Below are positions 4,818 to 5,796 of a stretch of DNA of 5,796 nt, one piece after another. Every line of letters begins with the position of its first letter. Position 1 is the first letter of the stretch. The stretch is from Campylobacter sp. Lineage in GTDB: Bacteria; Campylobacterota; Campylobacteria; Campylobacterales; Campylobacteraceae. A program made the translations under genes and the position numbers. Under the pieces are notes generated by a model. The model had not been told where the DNA came from. It ran no database searches and saw only the letters and a list, made by a program, of their open reading frames with translations. The stretch spans positions 1 to 5,796 of the forward strand of contig JAGAZK010000177.1 in NCBI GenBank assembly GCA_017940085.1. The letters run 5' to 3'.

Positions 4818-5796
4818 GTCTTCTAATTGATAATTTTCAATTTCGTTGAAATTTAGATATTTGTAAATTTCATCTTCTTTGCCTGAAATCTTTGAAGGCA
4901 CGATTTTTAGGTATTCTTCTTTGGTTGGAAGTCGTCCTAACATAGCACAAACTGCTCCAAGCTCAGCCGAACCTAAATAAACTTGAGCTCCCATGCCCAT
5001 ACGATTATCAAAATTGCGAGTAGAAGTCGAAAAAACTACGGCATTATCGCGAACTCTTGCTTGATTTCCCATACAAAGCGAACACCCTGCTACTTCCATT
5101 CTAGCTCCTGCTGCTCCAAACAATGCAAATAAGCCCTCGCCTTTTAGTTGTTTGGCGTCCATTTTAGTAGGTGGTGCTATCCAAAGACGAGCTGGAACTT
5201 GACCTTCGTCTTTTAGTATTTGGGCTAAGGCTCTATAATGCCCAATATTTGTCATACAGCTTCCAATAAATACTTCATCAATATTTTTAGCTCTTTTTGG
5301 ATCAGCCAAAATCTCGCTTAGTGTCGCTACATCATCAGGGTCGTTTGGACAAGCCAAAATCGGCTCTGTGATTTCATCTAAATTTATTTCTAAAATTGTG
5401 TGATATTTAGCATTTGAATCAGCTTTCATAAGAGTTGGATTCTCAAGCCATTCTTGCATTTTTTGTTTTCTTCTCTCAAGTGTAGTTTTGCTCTCATAAC
5501 CTGCATCTATCATCGCATCTATCAAAGCTATATTTGATTTTAGATATTCGATAACTGGTTCTTTATTTAATGCCACTGTGCAAGCTGCAGCCGATCTTTC
5601 AGCACTTGCATCGCTCAATTCAAATGCTTGTTCTACTTTGAGATCAGGCAAACCTTCAATCTCAAGCACTTTTCCAGCAAAAACATTGATTTTGCCTTTT
5701 TTTTCTACACTCAATAAACCTTTTTTGATTGCATAATAAGGTATTGCATTTACAAGATCTCTAAGAGTGATTCCAGGTTGCATTTTGCCACTAAAT
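4815..5796 (-). CDS. acnB: Aconitate hydratase B (AcnB), 3' part (5' end outside window)
   Basis: Bifunctional aconitase of the TCA cycle, a cytoplasmic [4Fe-4S] enzyme that interconverts citrate and isocitrate via cis-aconitate; AcnB proteins can also act on 2-methylaconitate and bind mRNA when the cluster is lost. The frame stays open to the right edge, where FSGK precedes [15 protein letters not shown], so the ATG at 5781-5783 is internal and about 326 residues are present out of roughly 850. All three cluster cysteines are here: one in [12 protein letters not shown] (codon 5256-5258) and two in the C-x-x-C of [13 protein letters not shown] (about 5073-5084). [22 protein letters not shown] is the conserved substrate-side motif. 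The end ([19 protein letters not shown] at 4815-4817) is a normal AcnB C-terminus. The stop codon lies inside a perfect palindrome. Identification is secure. Confidence 0.97.
   Translation of the reverse strand, partial: FSGKMQPGITLRDLVNAIPYYAIKKGLLSVEKKGKINVFAGKVLEIEGLPDLKVEQAFELSDASAERSAAACTVALNKEPVIEYLKSNIALIDAMIDAGYESKTTLERRKQKMQEWLENPTLMKADSNAKYHTILEINLDEITEPILACPNDPDDVATLSEILADPKRAKNIDEVFIGSCMTNIGHYRALAQILKDEGQVPARLWIAPPTKMDAKQLKGEGLFALFGAAGARMEVAGCSLCMGNQARVRDNAVVFSTSTRNFDNRMGMGAQVYLGSAELGAVCAMLGRLPTKEEYLKIVPSKISGKEDEIYKYLNFNEIENYQLED

Noticed and set aside
1..5796. tRNA, rRNA, riboswitch or toxin-antitoxin genes
   Set aside because: No cloverleaf, conserved rRNA stretch, riboswitch core or paired small genes were recognised on either strand by eye.

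Overview
The window is AT-rich DNA that fits Epsilonproteobacteria, most likely Campylobacter and probably a lineage outside C. jejuni such as the fetus/hyointestinalis group. The evidence is an AcnB-type aconitase, a FliL gene coupled to acpS (I recall the same neighbours in C. jejuni), a compact CheR, and a very high density of the hexamer AAATTT. The genus call is inference; no rRNA or other typing marker is present.

Layout. The 3' part of a chemotaxis methyltransferase gene (cheR) enters on the + strand and ends at 591. Everything else is on the - strand. Read in the direction of transcription, from right to left: the 3' part of acnB (aconitase B, 5796 to 4815); a 199-bp gene-free spacer; a TRIC-family membrane protein (4615 to 3992); an ArgD-type aminotransferase (3989 to 2835); a fumarylacetoacetate-hydrolase-family enzyme (2838 to 1963); fliL (1910 to 1383); acpS (1386 to 1039); and then a decayed coding remnant (about 1028 to 797) that resembles a piece of an LTA-synthase/sulfatase-family protein. 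CheR and the - strand block converge on the spacer at 592-1038.

The TRIC, argD and FAH genes are packed with a 2-bp gap and a 4-bp ATGA overlap, so they look like one transcription unit. FliL follows after 52 bp with its own good ribosome binding site and overlaps acpS by another ATGA. The unit therefore joins a membrane channel, arginine/lysine-type transamination, a carbon-carbon bond hydrolase, a flagellar motor protein and the enzyme that activates acyl carrier protein. This is more likely shared transcription than one pathway.

The most unusual content is between genes. Both large spacers are arrays of AAATTT, most often as AAATTTG or its complement: 12 copies in 600-793 and 14 copies in 4640-4813. 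In the second array the copies lie almost exactly on one face of the helix (168 bp over 16 turns), and both arrays contain long perfect hairpins. A 20-bp perfect inverted repeat, one copy in each array, encloses the whole acpS-to-TRIC block. The arrays could act as curved DNA, terminators, methylation or uptake sites, or recombination substrates. No complete new enzyme system, mobile element, CRISPR array or RNA gene was seen.
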